This document shows, piece after piece, positions 1 through 5,737 of a DNA stretch of 6,574 bases. Origin of the DNA: Clostridia bacterium (GTDB lineage: Bacteria > Bacillota > Clostridia > Christensenellales > Borkfalkiaceae); contig JAIDFD010000068.1 of assembly GCA_029054485.1 (NCBI GenBank), positions 1 to 6,574 on the forward strand, in the 5' to 3' direction. The notes beneath the pieces are model-generated. The model did no database searches. It was not told the DNA's origin and saw only the letters and a program-made list of their open reading frames with translations. Numbering within the stretch: the stretch's first letter is position 1; each line of letters starts with the position of its first letter. The translations under genes and the position numbers were made by a program.

Positions 1-63
1 GAGCGGGTTACCCATACTGTATTCAGGGGAAACTTTACACCCCCTTTTTACAAGGAGATAAAA

Positions 64-246
64 GTGGAGAAGTTTATTCTTGGCGCTATCGTCGGTATGG
101 CGGGTGGCGCGCTTATTGTCGCTAATAACTGTAAGGTACGCAATCTCGTAAAGAAAAATCAGGAAGAATTTATGCAGAAAGCGGAACAGTATATCGACAG
201 TAAGCTTGAACAGTTGGAAGGATCGGGAAGTTCCCAGTCCAACTAA
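64..246 (+). CDS. Small membrane-anchored protein, YtxH-like layout, function unknown
   Basis: A 60-residue protein starting at GTG 64, chosen because AGGAG at 53-57 lies 6 nt upstream. The frame is open to the window edge, so an upstream extension cannot be fully excluded, but the ribosome binding site argues against it. Residues 4-20 form one hydrophobic segment with small-residue spacing (G7, G11, G14, G15) suited to helix packing in the membrane. Residues 24-52 are a charged, probably helical or coiled-coil stretch, and the last residues are a Gly/Ser/Gln/Asn-rich tail. This layout of a short N-terminal membrane helix plus a charged helix resembles YtxH-type small proteins, but no family signature is certain. 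No convincing promoter is seen in the 63 bases upstream, so it may be co-transcribed with a gene outside the window. A strong hairpin follows directly, separating it from ruvX. Its function is unknown. Confidence 0.72.
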   Translation: MEKFILGAIVGMAGGALIVANNCKVRNLVKKNQEEFMQKAEQYIDSKLEQLEGSGSSQSN

Positions 247-249
247 AAA

Positions 250-280
250 AATATTGCCGCGCTTTATGCGCGGCAATATT
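250..280 (+). terminator. Hairpin after the small membrane protein gene, probable terminator
   Basis: There is a perfect 13-bp inverted repeat (arms 250-262 and 268-280, loop TTTAT) with a GC-rich core GCCGCGC/GCGCGGC. It begins 4 nt after the stop codon at 246. The downstream T run is short (TTTT at 284-287, after GCA), so termination in the plus direction may be partial. An A tract lies on the upstream side, which gives a T tract if read on the minus strand. It lies just upstream of the ruvX promoter and probably insulates the two units. Confidence 0.7.
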
Positions 281-291
281 GCATTTTGCGC

Positions 292-320
292 TTGATATTA
301 TAAAAAATAAGTGTTATACT
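292..320 (+). promoter_or_regulatory. Sigma-A type promoter of ruvX
   Basis: The -35 element TTGATA (292-297) and the -10 element TATACT (315-320) are separated by exactly 17 bp. Each matches the consensus at 5 of 6 positions. The expected transcription start, about 7 nt after the -10, falls at 326-328, on the ATG of ruvX at 327. Confidence 0.8.
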
Positions 321-326
321 TGTCTT

Positions 327-743
327 ATGGAAAGATACGTTGCGTTTGATATAGGCGACAAGCGGATAGGGGTTGCAATATCCGACCCGTTCAATACCTA
401 CGCACTGCCTTCGCAGACCTATTTCAGAAAAGGGTTTGAAGAGGACGTTGCCGCACTCGTAAAAATCGCAAAGGAAAAGGGTGCAACGGTTATCGTCTGC
501 GGCTTGCCCGTAAATTTCGACGGAACTAACGCCGTTCAGACCGAAAAGACCGCAAGGTTTATTGAAAAGCTGAAAACCGCGACCGATATTCCCGTAGTCT
601 GCGAGGACGAAAGGTTTACAACCAAAATGGCGCACGAGGTGCTTATATCCGAGGGTATGCGGCGCGAAAAACGCAAAAACTACGTTGACGCGCTCGCCGC
701 GGCGAACATTCTCGATGGTTATCTTGCAAAAATTTCAAAATAA
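327..743 (+). CDS. ruvX: RuvX/YqgF family RNase H-fold nuclease (putative pre-16S rRNA nuclease / Holliday junction resolvase)
   Basis: This 138-residue protein matches the usual RuvX/YqgF length. Visible motifs are the N-terminal strand DIGDKRIGVA (8-17) with acidic D8, the loop GLPVNFDGT (59-67), DERFTT (94-99) and the C-terminal helix DALAAANIL (121-129). D8, the D94/E95 pair and D121 are the expected metal-binding acidic residues of the RNase H fold. Members are cytoplasmic; E. coli YqgF takes part in 5'-end maturation of 16S rRNA, and the family was first proposed as Holliday junction resolvases. The start at ATG 327 is chosen because the conserved domain begins at once. A longer frame from TTG 279 would include the promoter and the preceding hairpin arm, and has no ribosome binding site. 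There is no Shine-Dalgarno sequence before 327, in keeping with a leaderless mRNA. The DUF1292 gene follows after 18 bp, an arrangement common in Bacillota. Confidence 0.95.
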   Translation: MERYVAFDIGDKRIGVAISDPFNTYALPSQTYFRKGFEEDVAALVKIAKEKGATVIVCGLPVNFDGTNAVQTEKTARFIEKLKTATDIPVVCEDERFTTKMAHEVLISEGMRREKRKNYVDALAAANILDGYLAKISK

Positions 744-761
744 ATTCAGGAGAAAATAAAT

Positions 762-1052
762 ATGGAAGAAGAGCTTGACGAAGAGCTTATAGAGCTTATC
801 GATGATGAAGGAAAAATTATCAATTTCAAACTTTTGGACGTGACCGAGTATAAGGGCGTAAAGTACACTCTTTTGCTCGCCGCCGAACCCAACGATGAAA
901 TTGCCGAGGACGAGGTGGTTATTTTCCGCCTGAACGAGCAGGAAGAGAGCTTGGAGCCTATCGAGGACGAAGCTTTGTTGCAGGAAATTTTTGATTTCTA
1001 CCAGCAGGAAGCGGACGCTGAAGAGGGACTCGATGATACGGACGTAAACTAA
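762..1052 (+). CDS. DUF1292 (YrzB/UPF0473-like) acidic protein
   Basis: This 96-residue, very acidic protein starts at ATG 762 with AGGAGA at 748-753. It is 18 bp downstream of ruvX and almost certainly shares its transcript. The central part has the pattern of the DUF1292 family: a short strand with DDEGK (residues 14-18), then F-LLDV-EYKGVKY (22-35), a hydrophobic LLLA strand (37-40), and a later VVIFRL strand (51-56) followed by an acidic segment with E-PIEDEALLQEIFDFY (about 65-80). Both the family and its place after ruvX are typical of Bacillota (B. subtilis yrrK-yrzB). No biochemical role is established for the family. The C-terminal residues (about 82-96) are an extra acidic tail. The identification rests on motif pattern and gene order. 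Confidence 0.85.
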   Translation: MEEELDEELIELIDDEGKIINFKLLDVTEYKGVKYTLLLAAEPNDEIAEDEVVIFRLNEQEESLEPIEDEALLQEIFDFYQQEADAEEGLDDTDVN

Positions 1053-1121
1053 AAAGCCTCAGGCTTTGCGGCGTATCTTAATTGCGTTTGCCTGGTATTA
1101 CTAATCGCAAATCAAACATAA
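1051..1121 (+). repeat. Intergenic repeat module, copy 1 (block B then block A)
   Basis: This stretch overlaps and follows the DUF1292 stop codon. It holds block B, AAAAAGCCTCAGGCTT (1051-1066), which forms a small AAAGCC/GGCTTT hairpin with loop TCA, then GCGGCG (1068-1073), then block A, GTATCTTAATTGCGTT (1073-1088). Both 16-nt blocks recur exactly in the intergenic region after tsf, where A comes before B. The stretch after block A (TTACTAATCGCAAATCAAAC) also resembles its counterpart there. The function is unknown: it may be a dispersed intergenic repeat or a structured 3' untranslated element. Confidence 0.6.
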
Positions 1122-1150
1122 AGCCGCCCGCGCGAAAAGCGCGGGCGGCT
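1122..1150. terminator. Bidirectional terminator between the DUF1292 gene and the convergent lipoprotein gene
   Basis: A perfect 12-bp GC-rich stem (arms AGCCGCCCGCGC at 1122-1133 and its complement at 1139-1150, loop GAAAA) is followed on the plus strand by GTTTTATT and on the minus strand by TTATGTTT. It sits between convergent genes and can serve both. Confidence 0.85.
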
Positions 1151-1171
1151 GTTTTATTACGGAAAAATCAA

Positions 1172-3043
1172 TCAGTTATGAAACCGCAGTTTTGCGGGCG
1201 CCGTTCCGGCAAGGAATTTGATGAAGTAGCTCGCATATTCATCGGCATCGGAGAGGACATATTTTGCAAACACCGCAACATCGCCTGCGTAATCTTCGTT
1301 TTTGAAATCGTTTCTGATATTTGGCAAATCGTCTTCACTGCAGTGGTAAGTTCTTACGTCTATGGTATACTCGTTGCCGTTTTTGTCCGTGATTGTAAGT
1401 TTGTTATAGTTATTAACCAAGTCAAAATCCAATATTACTTCGTTGTCGCTTACGTACAGAATGTGCTGTTCAACTTCCCATACATTGGGGAAAATCAAAT
1501 ACGACCCGACGTTGCCGTCCCATAGCGGAATCGGACCGACCGTTTCGTTGCCGAAAATAAGCTCGGTAGTATTGGGAGCGTACGGCATACTCGTCAGCAA
1601 ACCCGCTTTTTTGGCGAGGAGTACCAAATCGCACTTCACGGAATAGGTGTACATATAATCCGCATTGATTTCGCAGTAACTTAAGTCGTCTTCATCGTAA
1701 TGCGCCGCAGGGTCGAAATATTCGTAAGGTCTGCCCAGTACGGCGGTAATAACTCCGTTGCTTGAAATAGTGTAGTCGACTCCCTTTTCAAGCGTTACGT
1801 CCGAAATCTTTAAGGTCATTTTGTCGTAAAGCTCTCTCCACTCGGGTTCGGAATACCTCAAAAGGTTCATCTTAAATAATACCTGATTGTTATCATCTAA
1901 ATAATCGAAGGGTATTTTTGAGTAGTCGCCGATATGCCCCGGAGGAATAGTGCCGTTGAATTTTATTTCATACAGAGGGTTGATATTGGGTACGTTGATT
2001 ATGTCGTCTTCGCTCACAAGTTGTGATTCACGCAGATTGCCGTAGCCCGCAACGGCTATTTCATCGGCTTTGTCGGGTACAAGACATATCGTTCCGTCCG
2101 CATAAGAATAAGCGTCCACTGGTTCGGGGTCCAGTTTATATTTAATGCCGTACTCATTGTCCGCTTCGTTGACGTAGCCGAAAGAGAAAGCCGATACGCC
2201 CGGCATAGTCATATACCCGTTGTTGTCCGGTTCGGATTCTTCGACCCTTAAACACGTCCAGGTTACGGCTCTTGTATAACCCTTTGTAAAAATGTAAATA
2301 TACGTTCCGCTAACAACTTTAACGTTGCCCGTAATTTTCTGTCCGTCCTGTGCGGCAACGTATTCGTTAAGCTCGGGTAAGCTCCATTCCGCTTTGGGCA
2401 GCGAGAATATATCTTTATCCTCAAACCTTACGCGTATGCCGTCGTCGTTTTCGTTAATGTAATAATCGTAAAAAAGTTGCCGCAGATTTTCCTCGGTTAT
2501 TTCGGGGTTAAATTCTATCCATTCCTGCGCGCGCTTTTCGTATAATTGCTCGTAGCTTTCGGCGGTAATCGCACATTCCACTACGTTTTCGTGAACGTTG
2601 TTCGCTTCAACGGCAACGTTGCTCTGTATGACGAAGGTGCCCGTATAGTAATACTCGGCAGTGTCGTAATCAATAAAAGAGCCTTCTTGTCTGGTGATGC
2701 TCACCGGCTGTCCGTTGATTAGTATTTCAAAGTCGTCTTCGAGGTAGTAGGAAACAGGGTCCTTCAATACCGCGTCTACTCTGACGGTGTCGCCCTTGAT
2801 AAAGTAGCATTTGCTTTCATCGGTTATGCCGTCGTTGTCATAGTCGTAATTCTCTACGCCCGTCCAGAACTGGTTATCGCCTACGCGGGTGGAAAGTCTG
2901 AACCACACAAACTCGTTGTCATCGTTAATGTAACAACGCTCGCCTTTTCTGTCGTAGGGGTCGGAAAAATTGCACGCGGTAAAAGCTGTTCCGCAAGATA
3001 GAGCGATGATGCATACCGCAAGATAAGAAAGTAACTTTTTCAT
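1172..3043 (-). CDS. Probable large secreted lipoprotein, function unknown
   Basis: A 623-residue protein starts at ATG (3041-3043) with AGGAG (3051-3055) 7 nt upstream. Residues 2-3 are KK, followed by a hydrophobic segment (4-20) and FTAC with C24 as the likely lipidated cysteine. A-L-S-C17 is an alternative, and F at -3 is not the commonest lipobox residue. The mature part is rich in Asp, Glu, Tyr and Asn, with many short strand-like segments suggesting beta-sandwich (Ig-like) domains. Residues 67-76 (DYDNDGITDE) match the DxDxDGxxD calcium-binding loop of EF-hand, dockerin or thrombospondin-3 type. No catalytic motif, LPXTG signal or recognisable enzyme domain is seen. It is a single-gene unit with its own promoter, convergent with ruvX-DUF1292 and divergent from rpsB-tsf. 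Exposure on the outer face of the membrane is inferred from the signal; no function can be assigned. Confidence 0.85.
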   Translation of the reverse strand: MKKLLSYLAVCIIALSCGTAFTACNFSDPYDRKGERCYINDDNEFVWFRLSTRVGDNQFWTGVENYDYDNDGITDESKCYFIKGDTVRVDAVLKDPVSYYLEDDFEILINGQPVSITRQEGSFIDYDTAEYYYTGTFVIQSNVAVEANNVHENVVECAITAESYEQLYEKRAQEWIEFNPEITEENLRQLFYDYYINENDDGIRVRFEDKDIFSLPKAEWSLPELNEYVAAQDGQKITGNVKVVSGTYIYIFTKGYTRAVTWTCLRVEESEPDNNGYMTMPGVSAFSFGYVNEADNEYGIKYKLDPEPVDAYSYADGTICLVPDKADEIAVAGYGNLRESQLVSEDDIINVPNINPLYEIKFNGTIPPGHIGDYSKIPFDYLDDNNQVLFKMNLLRYSEPEWRELYDKMTLKISDVTLEKGVDYTISSNGVITAVLGRPYEYFDPAAHYDEDDLSYCEINADYMYTYSVKCDLVLLAKKAGLLTSMPYAPNTTELIFGNETVGPIPLWDGNVGSYLIFPNVWEVEQHILYVSDNEVILDFDLVNNYNKLTITDKNGNEYTIDVRTYHCSEDDLPNIRNDFKNEDYAGDVAVFAKYVLSDADEYASYFIKFLAGTAPAKLRFHN

Positions 3044-3067
3044 TATTTTACTCCTGACGTTTTTTAC

Positions 3068-3096
3068 AGTATAACATATCGTTTCAAAAATTTCAA
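3068..3096 (-). promoter_or_regulatory. Sigma-A type promoter of the lipoprotein gene
   Basis: Read on the minus strand, the -35 element TTGAAA (3091-3096) and the -10 element TATACT (3068-3073) are 17 bp apart. The predicted start near 3061 gives a leader of about 18 nt that contains the AGGAG site. Confidence 0.8.
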
Positions 3097-3135
3097 CCCC
3101 GCCCGTAAAAATGCGCGTAAAAAACCTTTTTATAG

Positions 3136-3149
3136 GCGGTTAAAACCGC
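3136..3149. promoter_or_regulatory. Inverted repeat abutting the rpsB -35 element, possible operator
   Basis: A perfect inverted repeat GCGGTT-AA-AACCGC ends one base before the rpsB -35 hexamer. Its position suits a protein binding site acting on rpsB-tsf. It could also be a chance palindrome, or a small hairpin read in from upstream. Confidence 0.35.
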
Positions 3150-3178
3150 TTTACAACTATAAAATTATCTGATAAAAT
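3150..3178 (+). promoter_or_regulatory. Sigma-A type promoter of rpsB-tsf
   Basis: The -35 element TTTACA (3150-3155) and the -10 element TAAAAT (3173-3178) are separated by 17 bp. The expected start is near G3184/G3185, giving a leader of about 128 nt before the rpsB ATG. Confidence 0.78.
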
Positions 3179-3183
3179 ATTAA

Positions 3184-3312
3184 GGCTGTAAAATTTCACA
3201 CTCGAAAGGCGGGCGTCCCGTGGCGGTAAATCTTTCATGCCGTTAGTAAACGCCGATAAAAGCAAAACACTTTTTAAGCCGCGCTTTCGGGGAGGTAAAC
3301 GGAGGAAATAAA
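3184..3312 (+). promoter_or_regulatory. rpsB leader, candidate autoregulatory RNA
   Basis: The predicted 5' untranslated region of rpsB is long for a ribosomal protein gene and can fold. CGGG-CGT-CCCG (3210-3220) forms a small hairpin. CGAAAG (3203-3208) can pair either through its GAAAG part with CTTTC (3232-3236), enclosing that hairpin, or in full with CTTTCG (3284-3289) directly upstream of the GGGGAGG stretch (3289-3295). These two pairings exclude each other. The initiation site itself is GGAGG (3301-3305), 7 nt before the ATG. S2 represses its own operon through the leader in E. coli; a similar role here is inference, and I do not recognise a named RNA family. Confidence 0.45.
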
Positions 3313-4461
3313 ATGGCAGTTATAACAATGAAACAATTGCTTGAAGCGGGAGTCCACTTCGGGCACCAGACCAGAAAATGGAACCCCAAAATGGGCAAGT
3401 ACATTTATGCGGCGCGCAACGACATTCACATTATCGACTTGCAGATTACCGTAGGACTTATCGAAGAAGCGTACAGATACGTTTGCGATGCGGTTAAAGA
3501 CGGAAAGACCGTTCTTTTCGTAGGCACCAAAAAGCAGGCTCAGGACGCCGTTAAGGAAGAGGCTGAGCGTTGCGGAATGTACTACGTCAATTCGCGCTGG
3601 CTGGGCGGTACGCTCACCAACTTCAAGACTATCCGTTCGCGTATAGACAGAATGGTTAAGCTTGAAAAGATGGAAGTGTCGGGCGAGTTCGACCTTCTGC
3701 CCAAAAAGGAAGTTGCAAAACTCAAAGAGGAAATGGGCAAGCTTCAGACCAACCTCAACGGTATAAGAGATATGAACAAGCTCCCCGGCGTGCTGTTCAT
3801 AGTTGACCCCCATAACGAGGACATCGCGGTAAAGGAAGCGAGAAAGCTCTCTATTCCCATCGTTGCAATCACCGATACCAACTGCGATCCCGACTTAATC
3901 GACTGTGTTATCCCCGGTAACGATGACGCTATCCGCGCGGTAAAACTTATATCTTCGGTAATCGCAAACGCGGTCATCGAAGCTAATCAGGGCGAGGCTT
4001 ACGTTGTGCCCGTAGACGAAGAAGAGGGCGAACCCACTTCTATCGAAGAAGTAGTTGCGGCTGAAGAAACCGTTGAAGAAAAGCCCGCAAAGAAAGCACC
4101 TGCTAAAAAGGCAGTTAAAGAAGAAGTAAAAGAAGAAGTAGCGGAAGTTCCCGCAGAGGAAAAGCCTGTAAAGAAGACCACCAAGAAGGCGGTTAAAGAA
4201 GAAGTAACGGAAGCGCCCGCAGAGGAAAAGCCTGTAAAGAAGACCACTAAGAAAGCGGTCAAGGAAGAAGTAGCAGAAGTTCCCGCAGAGGAAAAGCCCG
4301 TAAAGAAAACTACCAAGAAAGCAGTTAAAGAAGAAGTAACGGAAGCGCCCGCAGAGGAAAAGCCCGCAAAGAAGACCACCAAGAAAGCGGTTAAGGAAGA
4401 AGGCGCGGAAGAACCCGCTAAAAAAACCACCGCTAAGAAAACCACTAAAAAGGCAGAGTAA
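3313..4461 (+). CDS. rpsB: 30S ribosomal protein S2 with a long repetitive Lys/Glu C-terminal tail
   Basis: This 382-residue protein has a normal S2 core in residues 1 to about 232. Signatures are [19 protein letters not shown] (9-27), [11 protein letters not shown] (67-77), [11 protein letters not shown] (94-104) and [19 protein letters not shown] (158-176), with [14 protein letters not shown] (181-194) following. S2 binds the 30S body near the head/platform junction and is among the last proteins to assemble. Bacterial S2 is usually about 230-260 residues, so the tail of about 150 residues is unusual. It is acidic at first (234-258), then has four 22-residue repeats (281-368) of the type [16 protein letters not shown], and ends in a Lys/Thr-rich stretch. 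The tail looks disordered and could bind RNA or proteins (inference). Translation starts at ATG 3313 with GGAGG 7 nt upstream. tsf follows after 14 bp. Confidence 0.97.
   Translation: MAVITMKQLLEAGVHFGHQTRKWNPKMGKYIYAARNDIHIIDLQITVGLIEEAYRYVCDAVKDGKTVLFVGTKKQAQDAVKEEAERCGMYYVNSRWLGGTLTNFKTIRSRIDRMVKLEKMEVSGEFDLLPKKEVAKLKEEMGKLQTNLNGIRDMNKLPGVLFIVDPHNEDIAVKEARKLSIPIVAITDTNCDPDLIDCVIPGNDDAIRAVKLISSVIANAVIEANQGEAYVVPVDEEEGEPTSIEEVVAAEETVEEKPAKKAPAKKAVKEEVKEEVAEVPAEEKPVKKTTKKAVKEEVTEAPAEEKPVKKTTKKAVKEEVAEVPAEEKPVKKTTKKAVKEEVTEAPAEEKPAKKTTKKAVKEEGAEEPAKKTTAKKTTKKAE
4153..4416 (+). repeat. Four tandem 66-bp coding repeats in the rpsB tail
   Basis: The units are 4153-4218, 4219-4284, 4285-4350 and 4351-4416, each encoding 22 residues beginning AEEKP and containing [11 protein letters not shown]. 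Unit ends alternate TEAP, AEVP, TEAP, then AEEP, and the degenerate stretch before unit 1 ends AEVP. This points to duplication of a 132-bp double unit. Differences between units are mostly synonymous, plus a few substitutions (V to A in unit 4, V to G before its final AEEP). Confidence 0.9.
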
Positions 4462-4475
4462 GGAGGACTTAAATT

Positions 4476-5378
4476 ATGGCATTCACGGCAAAAGACGTTG
4501 TAACCCTCCGCGATAAGAGCGGCGCGGGTATGTTGGATTGTAAAAAGGCGCTTACCGATGCAGACGGAGATATGGAAAAGGCTGCCGAGCTTTTGAGAGA
4601 GCGCGGCATTGCAAAGGCAGTTAAAAAGGAAGGCAGAATTGCCGCCGAGGGCGCAGTCGGCGCATACGTTTGCGCTAAGTGCGGAACCGGCGTTTTGCTT
4701 GAAATCAACTGCGAGAGCGACTTCGTTTCGCGCGGCGACAAGTTCCACGAAATAGTCGACAGCGTAGCAAAAGTCGTTGCGGAAAACAAGCCCGCAGACG
4801 TTGACGCGCTTTTATCTTGCAAACTCGGCAATGAAACGGTTAAGGATTATATAACTAACGCGACTGCGGTCATCGGCGAAAAAATTTCTATCCGCAGATT
4901 TGAAATTTTCCAGACCAAGGGCAAAATCGAAACCTATATCCACATGGGCGGCAAGGTCGGCGTTATGGTCGAGGCAACCGACTTCAAGGCAGGCGCAGAG
5001 GAAACTTTGCACGACGTAGCTTTGCAGATTGCCGCGGCTAAGCCCTCGTATGTGGCAAGCGCGGAAGTACCCGCGGACGTTCTGGAAAAGGAAAAGGAAA
5101 TTATGCTTGTCCAGATGCAGAACGATGAAAAGAACAAGAACAAACCCAAGGAAATTCTTGAAAAAATCGTTGCAGGCAAAATGGGCAAGTACTATCAGGA
5201 AAACTGCCTGTTGGAACAGCCTTTCGTAAAAGACGACAGCCAGAAGGTATCGCAGGTTATCGGCAATAAGTTCACCGTTGCGCGCTTTGTCCGTTTTGAA
5301 ATGGGCGAGGGCATCGAGAAGAAGAGTGAGAATTTGCAGGACGAAGTTGCCAAGCAAATCGAGAGCATGAAGAAGTAA
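4476..5378 (+). CDS. tsf: Translation elongation factor Ts
   Basis: This 300-residue EF-Ts is of typical length. It is the guanine nucleotide exchange factor that releases GDP from EF-Tu in the cytoplasm. The N-terminal UBA-like domain carries LRDKSGAGMLDCKKAL (11-26), the first family signature. The second is EINCESDFVSR (76-86), where the usual TDFV core reads SDFV, a conservative change; its Asp-Phe pair contacts EF-Tu. IHMGGKVGVMVE (155-166), DVALQIAAAKPSYV (180-193) and CLLEQPFVKDD (244-254) mark the core and C-terminal modules. The start at ATG 4476 is preceded by AAGGAGG (4460-4466), which overlaps the rpsB stop codon, so the two genes are co-transcribed and probably translationally coupled. 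A strong terminator follows, and the pyrH-frr genes that often come next in bacteria are absent here. Confidence 0.97.
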   Translation: MAFTAKDVVTLRDKSGAGMLDCKKALTDADGDMEKAAELLRERGIAKAVKKEGRIAAEGAVGAYVCAKCGTGVLLEINCESDFVSRGDKFHEIVDSVAKVVAENKPADVDALLSCKLGNETVKDYITNATAVIGEKISIRRFEIFQTKGKIETYIHMGGKVGVMVEATDFKAGAEETLHDVALQIAAAKPSYVASAEVPADVLEKEKEIMLVQMQNDEKNKNKPKEILEKIVAGKMGKYYQENCLLEQPFVKDDSQKVSQVIGNKFTVARFVRFEMGEGIEKKSENLQDEVAKQIESMKK

Positions 5379-5490
5379 GCGTTCCGCTTAACCGTGTATC
5401 TTAATTGCGTTGCCGCTTGATTTACTGACGCACGTTAACAAAAAGCCTCAGGCTTGCGGCGGGCAAACGTTCCAATCAAAATAAAATTTA
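5376..5490 (+). repeat. Intergenic repeat module, copy 2 (block A then block B)
   Basis: The tsf stop codon is the first arm of a small hairpin, TAAGCG-TTC-CGCTTA (5376-5390). Block A, GTATCTTAATTGCGTT (5396-5411), and block B, AAAAAGCCTCAGGCTT (5440-5455) followed by GCGGCG (5456-5461), are exact matches to the region after the DUF1292 gene, but in the opposite order. In both copies block A lies between a short hairpin at the stop codon and a later hairpin. TGCGT (5407-5411) can pair with ACGCA (5428-5432), and the same TGCG/CGCA pairing is available in copy 1. The function is unknown. Confidence 0.6.
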
Positions 5491-5521
5491 AGCCGCCGAG
5501 CGCGAAACGCGCTCGGCGGCT
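5491..5521. terminator. Bidirectional terminator between tsf and the convergent HTH gene
   Basis: A perfect 14-bp stem (AGCCGCCGAGCGCG at 5491-5504, complement at 5508-5521, loop AAA) is followed by GTTTGTTTA on the plus strand and by TAAATTTTAT on the minus strand. The stem is identical to that of the terminator at 6483-6512. Confidence 0.88.
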
Positions 5522-5527
5522 GTTTGT

Positions 5528-5728
5528 TTAAGTTAAAAGATTGTCAAAGTTTTCATCGAATATATCACATAATTTTGCAAGTATCAAAAAACTCGGTTCG
5601 CAAACCTTGGTTTCCCACGCGCTTACCGTGCGTTTGTCAACGCCTAATTTTTGCGCCAGTTCCTGTTGCGTCATTCCTTTGCTTTGGCGCAGTTGTTTCA
5701 AATTTTCTGCAAATTTTATTTCAATCAT
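5528..5728 (-). CDS. Cro/C1-family (XRE) helix-turn-helix regulator, single domain
   Basis: This 66-residue protein is almost wholly one HTH_3 domain. Residues 5-17 form helix 1; TQQELAQKLGV (20-30) and DKRTVSAWET (31-40) form the helix-turn-helix, where the second helix reads DNA; PSFLILAKLCDIFD (45-58) packs the domain; and DNLLT ends it. There is no ligand, dimerisation or enzyme domain beyond this. It starts at ATG 5726-5728, 9 bp after the stop codon of the 146-residue HTH gene, so both are very likely on one transcript. Its ribosome binding site is weak (AGAGAAAG at 5743-5750, far from the start), which suggests low expression or coupling to the upstream gene. It is convergent with tsf. 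It is probably a DNA-binding repressor of accessory type; its target is not known. Confidence 0.88.
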   Translation of the reverse strand: MIEIKFAENLKQLRQSKGMTQQELAQKLGVDKRTVSAWETKVCEPSFLILAKLCDIFDENFDNLLT

Positions 5729-5737
5729 AAGTTTTAT

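Noticed and set aside
25..50. Possible terminator AGGGG/CCCCT followed by TTTTT
   Set aside because: The stem is only 5 bp with an 11-nt loop, and the upstream gene, if any, is outside the window. Too weak to call.
279..326. N-terminal extension of RuvX from TTG 279
   Set aside because: This segment contains the promoter -35 and -10 and the end of a terminator hairpin, has no ribosome binding site, and precedes the conserved RuvX N-terminus, which begins at ATG 327.
1082..1525. 147-residue plus-strand frame over the end of the lipoprotein gene
   Set aside because: It runs through the terminator hairpin and opposite the lipoprotein frame, which has a promoter, ribosome binding site and signal peptide. 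It has no supporting signals of its own.
4153..4416. CRISPR-like direct repeats
   Set aside because: The 66-bp repeats are contiguous, in frame, without unique spacers, and encode the S2 tail.
3999..4748. 249-residue minus-strand frame opposite the rpsB tail and tsf start
   Set aside because: Its repetitive Ser/Val/Phe-rich translation is the complement of the Lys/Glu repeat codons. It has no ribosome binding site and lies opposite a certain gene.
4812..5357. 181-residue minus-strand frame opposite tsf
   Set aside because: It lies wholly opposite the conserved EF-Ts coding sequence and shows no start signals.
5396..5461. Integron attC site
   Set aside because: The region has inverted repeats and GTT-containing motifs, but lacks the paired RYYYAAC and GTTRRRY ends in the right geometry, and no integrase is present.
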